Source: Oopsacas minuta
Lineage: Eukaryota > Porifera > Hexactinellida > Lyssacinosida > Leucopsacidae
DNA length: 54,532 nt
Direction: 5' to 3'
Assembly: GCA_024704765.1 (NCBI GenBank)
Contig: JAKMXF010000042.1
Span: 1-54,532 of the forward strand
Within the stretch, counting starts at the first letter, position 1. Every line of letters begins with the position of its first letter. The position numbers and the translations under genes are program-made. Shown in pieces: positions 1 to 11,294 of this stretch. The notes beneath the pieces are model-generated. The model made no database searches. It was not told where the DNA came from and was given only the letters and a program-made list of their open reading frames with translations.

Positions 1-1024
1 AGATATACAAATGTTGAATTCGAAAATTAGAATTGACGATATTCTCAATGTATTGTCATAATTAATAAGTCCCTAAAATGCCCCCATGAGGCTTAATCCA
101 CGTAAATATTCAATTTGTTCGTTTCATATGGAAGCATTTACTACCTCTGTTATACACATTGTAGATATTTGTGATATATACAAGAAGATAGAAAAGTAAA
201 AACTTTAGAACTTACTTCCATACTTTGAAGAATTAATAATTTCCGTTTGAGTGTCAAGACAAGTAACAAGGAGAAATAGAATGAACTAGCAAGAAAGAAG
301 CAGACATCTAAAGATAGAATTGTATTATACTTTCAACTTGACTATTTATATTGGAATTTCTCAACTTGGGAGGTCATACACATACTGAATTTGATCAAAT
401 TGAAATAATCACTTTGATTGATGTATTCAAGTGACGTCAAAGATTCAAACGAAAAATGTGCGAATGATGTATACATTTCAGGTTGAATTTTCGAGTGAAG
501 TTAGAATCCTGAAATACAAACAAGTTGACCAATAAGTTATTGAAGACATGGTAGCATATAGCACGCCATACAAGATGCAATTTTTGTTACAAGCAACAAG
601 GCAACATCAACAATGTTGCACAAGCTACGCACTGAATATTTAAAGAATTATTACGCTTTTAGTGACAATTCATTTGAATTATATTTGTATTGCTTGATTT
701 CATTTATACATACAAATTCACTTTATTACACTATTTAGATTTCCCACAAATTTTCCCACAACACCAGTGGTAATATATTTGTTCTATATTCGTCCATCAT
801 TGTGTGTATAGTAATGAGCGTTGGAAAATGGAGCTCTGGTGCTACCCAATTTCATGAGGTTATGAAACCAGTTTAAACTTATAACCAGATCGCTAATTTA
901 CTATTTACTCAGGCAGGGATGGATTAGGTTAATTACCGCTTTGAGAAAATATAATCAGTCAATCGAATAGTGTCGTTTCCACCATTTTCTTCATTATTCC
1001 TAGGAGGCTTTGAGAGCTACAAAC
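1..1024. other. AT-rich stretch, no gene seen
   Basis: No convincing reading frame, splice-site pair, repeat or RNA gene was recognised here. Confidence 0.5.
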
Positions 1025-1405
1025 CAGACTTGCCAACCCTCCAGGGATCCCTGGATTACCCCGAGATTTGACCTCTGATCCAGGGATTTACTGGAAAATC
1101 CAGGGATTCGAAAGTTTGTATCGGCCGGGTAAATTGTGAATTTTCAACTACGATGCCAATAACTATAAGTGTTACATAACAATCAATAAGTTATTCTTCA
1201 GAACTAGATTATATATAACCTAAAAAAGATCCAGAGATTTCCCTGGATCTTTAGTTAGGGAGTTACAAGCTCCTTCTCAGACGTACTGTTAATGGTACTG
1301 GTCCTATTTGGATTTATAATATTTGCGAATCCAGGGAAATTGTTAAAAATCCAGGGATTTTAAGATTTCAATCCGCGAATTATCAACGAAGGGTTGGTAA
1401 GTCTG
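1025..1405. mobile_element. MITE, hAT-like ends
   Basis: A 381-bp element with terminal inverted repeats CAGACTTGCCAACCCT (left) and AGGGTTGGTAAGTCTG (right), matching at 15 of 16 bases. The interior repeats the word CCAGGGAT (and its inverse) many times and has no coding capacity. CAG..CTG termini suggest a non-autonomous hAT relative, but the flanks (CTACAAAC and TATTAAAC) do not form a clean 8-bp duplication, so the superfamily is inferred. A right-end remnant of the same family lies at 33,646-33,702. Confidence 0.7.
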
Positions 1406-1468
1406 TATTAAACAATTTTACATTATCAAACTCATTATGTTGGTAATATAAATATACAAATACAATTG

Positions 1469-1527
1469 GTCCTGTCTAATTGTACGCTTTGGACACCATT
1501 GCCCATTTGTGGACAATTAGAGAGGAT
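1469..1527. repeat. short terminal-inverted-repeat element
   Basis: GTCCTGTCTAATTGT on the left is mirrored by ACAATTAGAGAGGAT on the right. A 122-bp relative with the same ends lies at 13,492-13,613. It carries no coding capacity. Confidence 0.4.
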
Positions 1528-1582
1528 CCGCTGTGTTTACATTTATATGATTATTTCCATATTTATTTGTTGTTTATTCTAG

Positions 1583-1927
1583 AAAGTTGTTTACCGAATC
1601 AGTTATCAACACAATCGTTGGAGAGTAATGACTCAGATGTGGTGAGTAAGCAACTTCTGTTAGATTCTTTTAGCTGTTTCTTATTTATTATTCTATTTTT
1701 AGTATCAAGTTAGTTTATCTAAACATCAAAAATTGGAATTTTCTGTTGTTGAAAGAATGTGTGAAAATATTATCAATGTAAGTGGCTATTTCTTGATTTG
1801 GCGCCTTACGTTTGTTTCTCATTTAATTATACTAATAATCTAATTAGGGAATATTCATATCTCAAATACATTCCGAACATTCATCTGGTTGCTATGATGA
1901 GCTCAGACAAAGTGATATAATAATGAG
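1583..1927 (+). pseudogene. PDZ-like exon set, copy 1 (decayed)
   Basis: Three short exons (about 1583-1641, 1703-1777, 1848-1927) are separated by GT..AG introns of about 60-70 bp and read through in one phase. The third exon encodes GIFISQIHSEHSSGCYDELR, which resembles the core of a PDZ domain. Copy 2 at 36,131-36,475 continues as QGDRIFE, the usual PDZ wording, whereas this copy reads QSDIIMR after a one-base loss near 1920. The next candidate exon, after the acceptor near 1970, has an early stop. No upstream exons could be assigned. PDZ identity is inferred from motif shape. Confidence 0.5.
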
Positions 1928-2191
1928 GTGAATACACTATCATATGTTTGTTGTTTGGAATAATTACAGGCATAAGTTGTGTTTATGAGCTCAACAACAA
2001 ACTTCAAACACCAGCACAAAGAAGGATAAGACTACAAACAAACAAAAAGGTTTGAAAATATACAAACGTATTTGTTTACAATTATTTACTTGTTATTAGT
2101 TACAATCACCTCTCTATAAAGTTACAGAATATTTAACTAATAACAAACATTCGTATTACGATATAGAGGAAGAGTTATTAGAGAAGAGATT

Positions 2192-2633
2192 ACCTCAACC
2201 TAGTCCATACTGATTATACAGCATTCCAATGTCAATATGTGTTGTCATGTTACTTATCATGATTGTTTACTTGTTTACATATACTGTACACTTTGTTTAG
2301 CGCCAAAATTAGTTTATCAACAAACTTCTACAATTGTCCCGAATTTGCTAATTATAGATTACTACACAAATAGAAACTGATAGCTAATACAGCATAGCAA
2401 CTAATTCTTCAAAAGGAATGTGGCTAGTTATAACTGGGACTAATTTACATATTGAAAGCCATCTGGCCTAACACATCCGTAATTCTGTAAGACAATAGTC
2501 TCGTGGTAGAGTTCAAGGAAAAATGATTAGTTGTGGCTTTCTATTTCGCCACTTAACACCTGAATAATTAATGTATGAATTTGTATAAATACAGTCTGTA
2601 AATGAGAATAATCATAAACAGAACAACAAACAA
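2192..2633 (+). promoter_or_regulatory. NHL gene 1 upstream region with TATA box
   Basis: TATAAATA at 2584-2591 lies 50 bp upstream of the NHL gene 1 ATG. The whole segment from about 2192 is repeated almost unchanged at 53,278-53,720 upstream of NHL gene 5, including the TATA box (53,671-53,678), so promoter and gene were duplicated together. No intron was seen in the leader. Confidence 0.6.
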
Positions 2634-3659
2634 ATGGCCACCAAATACTCAGACGAAGTTCCTACCAACCATTTCGAACTAGTGGAACAGAAGATCCATT
2701 CCACCTTCGAGAAGATTATTAGGATTGCGACAGAAAGGAGAGATCAGCTGCTTGTCCAGCTGTTCGATTTCAAGCAGGACTATCTAATAAAGGAGAATAT
2801 ACCTATCCCAATCCATTCCTTCTATACTGAGGGTCTGGACTCTCTCCTAGAACAGCTGGAGAAGTTGGGTTCTATTCAGGAGATAGCTGAATCCTACAAA
2901 AACAAGACACAGCCAATCAGAAGGATAGGAAAACGTGGAAGTGAGAAAGGAGAGCTGTATAACCCTAGTGGATTAGCTCTAGATGGAGATAAGATCTATA
3001 TAGCAGATACAGAGAATAATAGGATACAGATCTTCTCTACAGAGGGTAAGTTCATTCATGAATTTGGTAAAGAGCAGCTAAATTATCCACGCGATATAGC
3101 ATTAAATAAGAAATGGGTGTTTATAAGTGATTGGAGACTTAATACTATATCTAAATTCTCTAAAACTAATTACCAATTAATTAAGAGTTTTAAGGAAGAT
3201 GTTGGTGCCCCTTGTGGTCTAACAACTGACACAAATGGAGAAGTGTTAGTTGCAGATTCTTATAATAATAGAATTGCAGTATTCAGCTCTGATTTAGAAT
3301 ATATTAGAGAAATAGGAAAAGACAAACTTAAATATCCGCAAGACGTCAAAATAAATAATAATAATATATTTGTAGTAGACAGAAATGAGATTAATAATAT
3401 ACACATATTCTCTAAATCAGGTGATTTATTGAAAAGTTTCATAAAATTAGAAGATGGAAGAGGAATTATTTATATGTGTTTTGATTTGTATAATAATATT
3501 ATAATTAGCGATGAGTTGGGAAGTTCAATTAATATATTTACTGAAGATGGACAGCTGATACACAAAATTAAATGTAATAGGCCTATAGGAATAATTGTTA
3601 ATAATAACTTTGATATTATTTGTGTTAGTTTTCGTGAAGATGTAATAAATATATATTAA
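2634..3659 (+). CDS. NHL-repeat protein 1 (intact)
   Basis: A 341-residue single-exon protein. Residues about 10-75 form a charged helical region; residues about 95-341 are five to six NHL-type beta-propeller blades, seen as repeated words of the form DGDKIYIADTENNRIQIFS followed by a G/F-x-F-G spacer. NHL propellers usually bind RNA or protein and often sit C-terminal to RING/B-box/coiled-coil (TRIM) modules, but no RING or B-box cysteines are present, so ligase activity cannot be claimed. There is no signal peptide, so a cytosolic location is likely. The start is supported by the paralogue at 53,721 beginning with the same MATKYSDE. Relative to that paralogue it lacks about 42 residues of coiled coil between KQDYL and the PIPI-SFY segment. 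Confidence 0.85.
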   Translation: MATKYSDEVPTNHFELVEQKIHSTFEKIIRIATERRDQLLVQLFDFKQDYLIKENIPIPIHSFYTEGLDSLLEQLEKLGSIQEIAESYKNKTQPIRRIGKRGSEKGELYNPSGLALDGDKIYIADTENNRIQIFSTEGKFIHEFGKEQLNYPRDIALNKKWVFISDWRLNTISKFSKTNYQLIKSFKEDVGAPCGLTTDTNGEVLVADSYNNRIAVFSSDLEYIREIGKDKLKYPQDVKINNNNIFVVDRNEINNIHIFSKSGDLLKSFIKLEDGRGIIYMCFDLYNNIIISDELGSSINIFTEDGQLIHKIKCNRPIGIIVNNNFDIICVSFREDVINIY

Positions 3660-3910
3660 TTTCCTGTATTTTACTTGTTTGTTTATTATTAAAAATATTT
3701 CTCTCACTTTATCACATTTTATTTATAAGAATCTTAATGAAGGTGTCAACCAACAATTTTCATATGTAATTCATTTAGGACTGTTTTTTTGTGGGCCCAA
3801 TCCTGTCATTTGTGGACTGTCAATGGGACAGGTGGTGCAACGTCGGAACAACCCATTAGGATTTGGCATAATTCACACCTGCCACTAGTTGTTAATCTTC
3901 GCTAAGGTGT

Positions 3911-3918
3911 TATAAATA
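3911..3918 (+). promoter_or_regulatory. candidate TATA box
   Basis: TATAAATA, 54 bp before an ATG at 3972 that opens a signal-peptide-like reading frame. The spacing matches the TATA boxes of the intact genes at 2634 and 37,266. Confidence 0.4.
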
Positions 3919-3971
3919 CATCACATAATAAGTGTTCATAATTACAACAATTCCACATTCCAACAGCTCAA

Positions 3972-4326
3972 ATGCTTCACTGCTTAATTCTACTAATAAT
4001 AATTCAAGTATCATATATTCACACGTCATCATTAGGACACAAAATTAGTGACTATAAATGAAGAATATATACACATTAAGAAAGTCATAAAACTCCTTTG
4101 CCATACAGATCCAATATCAGGAGTATTCCAATTCTCTCTGCTGGAACCGAATGAACGAAAAGCAATAGCTTTTCTTGCCAATGGAAAATCAGCAAGTGAA
4201 GATTCCTTAAATTCAATATATCAGAAGATGTATACATTGGATATCTTATTCAATTCTATCAAACCTAATGAAGATATCACATGCACAGGGTTTGTCACTT
4301 TACATCCCAAAGTTTCCCGCTGTTGA
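3972..4326 (+). pseudogene. broken small secreted-protein-like ORF
   Basis: The ATG at 3972 starts MLHCLILLIIIQVSYIHTSS, a typical signal peptide, but this frame stops at 4059-4061. A second frame from about 4045 continues for about 90 residues (starting VTINEEYIHIKKVIKLLCH) to the stop at 4324-4326. One frameshift would join the two. The family was not recognised. A TATA box upstream supports a former gene start. Confidence 0.35.
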
Positions 4327-4369
4327 AAAGAATCCTGACACAAATAGAGAGTTTATTTAGTAGAGCGTC

Positions 4370-4786
4370 AAGAAAATTAGTGGAATATTCTCCACAAAGC
4401 GAAAACTATTACAATTATTCCCAGCATTCACAACAAACTACATGTAAGTTCAAACTTGTAATTGTGTTTATACTGAAAATACTAATTGCTATTCAAATTT
4501 TTTTATATTTTACCACTCTACTATACTTGTACAGGTTGCCAGTATACGAAAATCTAGAAGTTGAGTCAGCTGAACCGTGTCTCAAAAAGTTTCCAACTCA
4601 CAAAAGGTTTCCCCCCGGAATAGTAGCAATCGCTTGTAAACACAGGATTTGTTATGGTTTCCAAATCCTCAGACAACACGAATCTACAGTTGTAATTTAT
4701 AATTTGTTAATGACCATATTCAGAGAACAGCCAAAAGTGATCATCTACGATAATGCTTGCAACTTACGCAAAACATGTATGAAAAG
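4370..4786 (+). pseudogene. transposase-like fragment with YDNAC motif
   Basis: Two exon-like blocks (to 4443 and 4535-4786) flank a 91-bp GT..AG intron (GTAAGTT..TTGTACAG). The second encodes a Cys/His segment, PGIVAIACKHRICYGFQILR, then VIIYDNACNL, ending at a good donor (GTAAGT) at 4787. The combination of PGI-x-C-H-CYGF with YDNAC-L resembles the catalytic region of KDZ-type transposases and related domesticated proteins. No continuation was found downstream because the following DNA carries an opposite-strand ORF set. It is probably a fossil; family assignment is tentative. Confidence 0.4.
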
Positions 4787-4799
4787 GTAAGTGCACATA

Positions 4800-5951
4800 A
4801 CAAATTGTTTTCATCACTAAGAAGGATAGCAACATAAATCGCATACATGCGTATAGATAATGTATTCTTCATTACCAGATATTTTCTAGCATGTTTGAAT
4901 CTACATATTCTATCACAAAATAATAATATATTATCAATCTTCCTCGAGAAATTTAACACGCTGTATTGATGATGGTATAGAGTTGTATAGTAACGTAATC
5001 CACCATTAGGCATGTAGTATAATACAATACGGCTATCACTGCGAGAGGTAGAGGTGTTAGAATTCGCTAAAAATTTGTTTATATCATCAGCGAATAGTGG
5101 ATTTAGTTTGTGGTCTAAAGCATGGAGATTACATTTGCCAATTTTATCTGAGCCTAATTTGTGTGAGAAATCGCGAGTTTTCTGTATTTCAGCTTCTATG
5201 TAGTCAACAGGCTGACTAGACTGACGCAATGAATTTGAGAAATCTTCATCGAATAACATAGCTTCTTTTAGAGGGATTTAATAAGAATGTTTTCGATATT
5301 TGACAGTTTTTATCAATTTCCTGAGTGCAGCAATCCTTTTCTTTGAAGAATTACAAGTTTGTTTGTTCAGTGAATCAATGTAGTATCTAGGAAAACTATC
5401 TATTTCAACTAAAGTTAGTTTTGTTCTAATCTTCAAATAATTCGGAACATAGTGCATTATCTTATCAGGATCATACAAATTATTCTGCTGAACAAATGGT
5501 AGAATTGGTCTAAAAGGTCGCATATTAAACTAAATCTGATAGAAACTAGACATTCTGAAGAAATTCAATATGAAATACCACTTGACATCACGGATGATGA
5601 CATCTTTCTTACGACCAGTAATAAACTCGAGAGATTCATAGAAATAGTCTCTATACTCATTTCTATCATAGCAGTTAATCTGTTCAGTATAATTGGGTAA
5701 AATATCATTTTATGTTCATTATAGAATAAAGATATTTTGCAACGATTCTTACCATCTTTTCGACCAAATATTAACCCTTTTTCTGTTGTGTTTATCTGTA
5801 ATGTGACTGAGTATTTATCGGCGAAAGAGTGCTCGTCAATTGAACAAGCGAATCGACTGATTTTCTTTCTGACCCTGAATGCAAAATGTATTGCATAAGC
5901 CAAAAATAAAGTTGATAAGAACAAAATAAAGAATATGTAGTAGAATAGCAT
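4800..5951 (-). pseudogene. membrane-anchored protein of unknown family, broken
   Basis: Reading 5951 down to about 4800, coding-like frames follow one another. The first starts MLFYYIFFILFLSTLFLAYA, a strong N-terminal membrane anchor, with about 90 further residues. A frameshift near 5700 leads to a frame containing EQINCYDRNEYRDYFYESLE that ends at the stop near 5530. That stop is followed in frame by MRPFRPILPFVQQNN (5523) and, after another stop at 5278-5280, by MLFDEDFSNSLRQSS (5259). One frameshift plus two in-frame stops are enough to explain the breaks. The family was not recognised; a decayed type II membrane protein is the best description. Confidence 0.35.
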
Positions 5952-6146
5952 TTCTAATTAATATGTATTAACTTAAAGCAGAGTACAGCTGGTACGCCAT
6001 AAACTAGGACTAAAATGTATCTGCCATAGGTCAGTGAATTGTGACATACACGTAGGATTAATTGGGAATAAACAAATTAGTTGTAATAGACTTTCCCCAC
6101 TAGTAGTTGGAATTGTTATGCAAGCGTGTATATTAGGGTAGTACAG

Positions 6147-6388
6147 TAGAACTTGGATAAGACGTACGCTCGGTTAATACGTATTACTTCCCATTAATTA
6201 TTGCAATGCAATCCCTATTCGGATGACGTAACTCAGATAGTACATACAAATTTTTTCACGATTGAGTAGGTCTTAAGATTTCACTATAGATTCCTCGTGC
6301 TTAGCTAACCATCTTTGCTACAGATCGCTTCTAGCAGTGGTCAATGTTTCATTAATAAAGACGTACCGAAACCTTCACTACGTACATA
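6147..6388. repeat. possible Tigger/pogo-like MITE
   Basis: CAGTAGAACTTGGATAAGAC follows a TA dinucleotide and is loosely mirrored near 6388 (ACGTACCGAAACCTTCACTA). No coding capacity. The terminal match is imperfect, so the boundaries are uncertain. Confidence 0.3.
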
Positions 6389-6547
6389 TTAGTAGATAAG
6401 TGATATAATTAGGTAGGTTAATCTGCTCTATTAGAACTAAATTTATAAATAACTCGATCAGATAAAATTTGTATCAAATAAATAAACACCACACAAAAAA
6501 TATATATACTCTGAGAAAGGTAAAATAATCTGACAAGTATATTCGTT

Positions 6548-7806
6548 TCAAAATATTTGAATACACTGATACATGTTACAAGATACTACGATTATTCTAC
6601 CGTTTCTGTCTATTGCAATACCTTTTGGCTATTTAATTGGCCTCTATCTTCTCCACATTCTCCAATCTTGTGTATCAGTTTTTCTGAGCTGGAAAATATC
6701 AGAACAAAATGACAAGAATCTGAATGGTCTGTTATCAAAATATTGGAATCTGAGTAGATACAGAAATGACTTAAAAGTCCAACTTGATTATCTTCTCCAT
6801 AGGTGATAATGTCTCGAATCAGCTGATGAGAATAATTATAAAATCTAATACACTTCTCTCCCTCCATTAACACTACTACTTCCTGTGAAGTTAGTCTGAC
6901 ATCCTTTGGGTGACGAACATCACTAATTAATGATTTGAGCTATAGTCCTGTAGATTCAAACATTGTACGCGATTGTTGGACCAGTCACAAATGTAGATAA
7001 GATCTTTCTCAATTGAAACAACAACTCCTCTAGGATCATCAAATTCTAGCTCTTTCTTTCCTTTACTTCCGACAGTGTGAGATAATGCACCGTCAGTATG
7101 ATATACATTGAGGCTATTAACATCTGTCTGTAACATATACCTTGTTAAGCTGCATGCATATATAAGCTGGGCCTTTCATCTTGTCACTGATATCACGAAT
7201 GAACTCTAAAGATTCGTTGTAAACTTGAACTCGATTGTTTGCAGTGCCACAAATATAAATATTATTCGTTTCCGGGTTAATAGCTAAGGAACGAGGACAT
7301 CTGAATTCTTGAGAATTTGGAGAGTTGTAACTGTGTGTACCAGCAAACATCACTGGATAAGATAATTGCTTATAGTTAGGTACAGCACTGACTCGAATTG
7401 ATCCTACTTTACAAAGTATATTTTCAAGGGGAAGTTCGTCCCACTCAAACTCAACTCTCCTAAACTTTGCTCTGGATTTCTCCATCATTGTTTCCAGCTC
7501 GTTTATACGGAGATTGATCCGTTCTAATTCGCTTCTCATGAATCCTTTTTCACAATCTTTGAATCTAATTTCTCCTTTCTCAGCTTCTAATTTTGCTATC
7601 TCATCAGTAACTTCTTTACTATTATATTCGTCTTCTATCCTCTTAAATTCAGATTGTAGCTGTAGTACTCTCTCTTTTAATCTCTCAGCTACAGACTCCT
7701 CAGCTGCCATTATTTTCTCATTCAGTTCGGATTTAGCAACAGCCAATTGTAATAGGAAAGGCTTCTCTTCATAGTTTGATCCTGTAGTAGTTACTGAAGT
7801 AGCCAT
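6548..7806 (-). pseudogene. NHL-repeat protein 2 (pseudogene)
   Basis: The protein begins MATSVTTTGSNYEEKPFLLQ at 7806. Residues about 20-130 form a long coiled coil, followed by NHL blades with words such as NNIYICGTANNRVQVYNESL and LIYICDWSNNRVQ. Three breaks interrupt one colinear NHL reading: near 7125 (frame change within VYVTD), near 6930, and near 6622 (after RGQLNS). The final blade then ends with CIQIF and a stop at 6548-6550, matching the C-terminus of the other family members. The 5' half is uninterrupted for 229 residues. With three frameshifts this is most likely a pseudogene. Confidence 0.75.
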
Positions 7807-8300
7807 CTGAGATAATTACTACTAATGATATTGTTGTCTACTGAATATACGTATATAAGTACTCGAAAACAGTGGAACCTTGCAAGTGGGGTTGGTAGAT
7901 GGAAGTTTTTGGAACAAAATAGCCACTGAATCTCCTAAAGTGGGGAATTTTCAGAAGTTAGGATTGAGAAGGGCTGGATGCAATTTTGAATGAAACTACA
8001 CAAAAATTTCAAAGAGAAATTGCAAAGGGGGTGAACGCAGATAGAATAGAACCTGCATAATTTGGCAATTCAAGGTGGGGAGCCTAACAACAGTGTTCTC
8101 TTCCCTCTAAGGAATCCGTGAGAATTTTGGCATAATGAAATGCATACTTACCAACCCTTTGAAACTATTTCCTTGGATACATTTCTCGGATTCTCTGGTT
8201 TTCTAAATTGATTGTAGTGATTTAGATTAATAAGGCACTTTCTAACTCTTTACCTGAGAAATACGGTCCATATGTCTACTATAAGGGAAGGTCTGTACAA

Positions 8301-8568
8301 TGGCCACAACTGGCAAAATTGGCTTATAAATATTTATGCACACCCGCACCAATTGGATCATGTGCCAGTGAACGTGAGTTCAAAATTGAAAATATAACTC
8401 AGCAGCGATGAACGTGTTAGACTGCTCCCAGAAAATATTGGAAGGCTACTGTTTCTAAAATTCAACTTGAGGGCAATCGGATATAACACTGAACAACTCA
8501 AGATAGTGAATGAGGAGGAGGAGAATTTAATATCTGGCAGCATTGATATTTCTAAAGTAGTGTATTGA
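8301..8568 (+). pseudogene. hAT transposase C-terminal fossil
   Basis: A block encoding WPQLAKLAYKYLC then PAPIGSCASEREF and, after a frame change, RLLPENIGRLLFLKFNLRAI corresponds to the hAT dimerisation domain (x-S-x-x-SER-x-FS ... L-PE-v--LLFLK-NL). The ORF ends at 8568. Only the C-terminus remains. It abuts the foldback repeat. Confidence 0.65.
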
Positions 8569-9246
8569 TAGGGATATGGACAAATGACTACATGGATAAA
8601 TATTACAATTCCGGTACTTCGTGATATAGATACATGTTTTCTACTGATTTAAAGTGATGTGTATATATATATTCTACTAAATTTAATAATAAGTCAAAAT
8701 AACAAAAGACGAAGTAATGATGCATAAGTAAAGATAGAATATCATAGTAGTATATCCTATAACTCGTCCTAATTTGTTCCAAAAGTTAATCTGTGTGCAA
8801 TCCCTTGGAGGAATTTCATTTGGGATCGGTGAAAGTAATTAAGAACAAGGATTGGTTGAAGTAAAGCAGGCTAAATTTTTAGCCGGGGATAAGCCATCTA
8901 AAAGAACAAAGAATTCCGCTAATGAGGAGGGATTGACCAATCTTGTTCTTAATTACTTTCACCGATCCCAAATGAAATTCCTCCAAGGGATTGCACACAG
9001 ATTAACTTTTGGAACAAATTAGGACGAGTTATAGGATATACTACTATGATATTCTATCTTTACTTATGCATCATTACTTCGTCTTTTGTTATTTTGACTT
9101 ATTATTAAATTTAGTAGAATATATATATACACATCACTTTAAATCAGTAGAAAACATGTATCTATATCACAAAGTACCGGAATTGTAATATTTATCATGT
9201 AGTCATTTGTCCATGTAGTCATTTGTCCGTTTCCCGTATTGATACA
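8562..9246. repeat. large foldback inverted repeat
   Basis: The left arm (8562-8856) and right arm (about 8936-9246) are reverse complements over about 295 bp with only scattered differences, for example CGTGATATAG versus a complement reading TGTGATATAG. The spacer is 78 bp. The right arm carries an extra copy of GTAGTCATTTGTCCAT. A transcript through it would form a very long hairpin. It could be a foldback transposon or an inverted duplication of the DNA flanking the hAT fossil. Confidence 0.9.
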
Positions 9247-9249
9247 ATA

Positions 9250-11020
9250 AATAAACTCTCATTTAGTAGTAATTCATCCTATTTAGTACCTTTTTATAGT
9301 TCCCAATAATAGATTAACTTCATATTGTCACATTTAGATTCTCATACTTGTGTATAATTGTTTTTACGTACGCTTATGTACTAATCCCGGATAAATTCCA
9401 TCCCGACAGAATCACTATTCATCATAAATTTATTATCCATGGTTGGTCATATAATAAAAAGTTGGGTGTTCATGCTCAGTAGAGTAGCGATAGAAGGAAT
9501 GTTGCATGATGTTGAATTTGAAATTTCTTTATCAGCTACTGTACTTTTCTGAAACTTTATTACGAATGTGAAGTTAGCAGCGCGCTGCAGCAGTAAGTTA
9601 TGAGCACGACTTAATGCATTATATCTCAGTCACCTCTTGGTTAATCGAGATGAAATCTCGTATGTAGCATTGTCTCGTGTGGGGCTTTTCTCATATTCAA
9701 TAATTAATCTCGATCGCACCTATTCTTCACACAATGGCGTTGCAAATTTTGTAATCTAAAATCCCCATATCGAATTTTGAGCCAACTAGCGCGACTTAAC
9801 CCTCAATAATTCTGTCAATTGTCAATCAATTCATCTGAAATTTGGTCAGTACCTTGTCTAGAGTGGTGCATTTCCCACATTCAATAGCTAATCCCTATCA
9901 CACCTACTCTTGTCACAATGACAACGCAAAATTTGTAGTACTAAATCCCCATATACTAGTCAGGGGTTGGCTGTTAGCCCTGAAACCGTGACAAGTCGGG
10001 TAAATGCACCAAATTTGGTACAAAGTTACAGTAGTGTACGCTTGTACCTTTATTGGGGAGCCAATTCTTCCAAGATCAGGAGTGTGATGCACAATCTGTT
10101 TTATGTGACACTGGACACATTTTGAAGGTATTTACATGCATTTATCTCATCCAGTTTGGATCGAAACGAATTTTATCTGGCAACAATCCATGCTCAAAAT
10201 TTGGCCTAAACATATCGAGTGACCCCTTGTTCGGCACCGCTAGGCTAGCTGAGTCTATTTATGCACATACAGACCCTTTAAATGATCTTAAGACAGTTAA
10301 CTAACTTCACAGAATATTGTTTATCCCCATGTAAACGAGTTTATCTCCAAGTATAAATCACAAGATGTAGATAAATACACTATTCAAGTTAATAATATTC
10401 TTGGAATTTTAGCATAAATATTTGGACCTGTTACCGAGATCTACAGTAGACCACAGGGACGTAGGTAGCAAAAAATTATTGGTGAGACATTCATCACATC
10501 TCACCATCTAGCTGTATTGACAGAATTGGGAAGCACCGCACCTCGTACCGGCTCCTACAGCACTGTACGATAAATGAATCAATTATAGTTTTCGTATTAT
10601 TAACAAAACATAGATATACACGGCACAATGTGCATCGGGGTTGAATTTTTGTGGAAATTTTCATATTATTATCCATGGTCCCATCCAAATTCAATTTAAT
10701 GGCCTTTTGTGGTAATACTGCAGCTCTTACGTGGCTTTTGGTTAGAAATCTGGGCCATTTATGACTCAGTTATTTTGAAATTCTGAAATCTAATTTTTCG
10801 GATAATTTTTATGTTTTTCTACAGTCATGATGACGTAATAATTCTGGGATGAGTTTGCATTTGGCCAAAATCATGACATCAGATCATTTCTCACATTGAG
10901 GAGTGCCTGTGATTCAAATTTCACATCCCTATCATGTAAGTTGGCTGAGCAGTGGTTAATAATGTGGTATTCATTTTGTCATAGGTGTGTATTTTCGTCC
11001 AAAGCTCCATTTGGATACTA
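9250..11020. other. intergenic, diverged tandem repeat inside
   Basis: No gene was recognised; short ORFs here have no family features. Two diverged copies of one unit (about 9673-9771 and 9860-9955) share the words TTCAATA-TAAT, CACCTA-TCTT, CACAATG and AAATCCCCATAT, giving a tandem period of about 187 bp. Confidence 0.5.
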
Positions 11021-11026
11021 ATGGAT

Positions 11027-11160
11027 ACCTCAAGGCGCAATGCTCCAAGTTAATCGCGAACGACGAGCCAAAGGCTCGTAAATTATTAAATATCAATTGT
11101 TGTTTGTCCGTTGTCAAGGAAAGGATTTACGGTATGCAATTGTCAAATTGTCTCAATTAA
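11027..11160 (+). mobile_element. Helitron-like repeat, copy A (junction of two ends)
   Basis: This copy holds the family's structured 3' end (ACCTCAAGGCGCAATG..., then the hairpin ACGAGCCAAAGGCTCGT at 11,063-11,079). It is followed directly by the opposite end, CAATTGTTGTTTGTCCGTTG and AAGGATTTACGGTATGCAA. Family evidence comes from copy E (29,487-31,213). Confidence 0.5.
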
Positions 11161-11294
11161 GGTGAATATTTTTGCCCAAATTTTACGAAATTTTTTGTCA
11201 ATCTGCTTAGCTAAGTCACGGCTAAGTCAAAATTTTAACCGGTAGCACAGATTAAGCGAAATAGACTATTTATGAATTGCTAATACAATTAGAA

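Noticed and set aside
2634-3659. TRIM-type ubiquitin ligase
   Set aside because: No RING or B-box cysteines anywhere upstream; only the helical and NHL parts are present.
7870-8100. Tigger-like MITE starting CAGTGGAACCTTGCAAGTGG
   Set aside because: Only the left end is recognisable; no right end or TA partner found.
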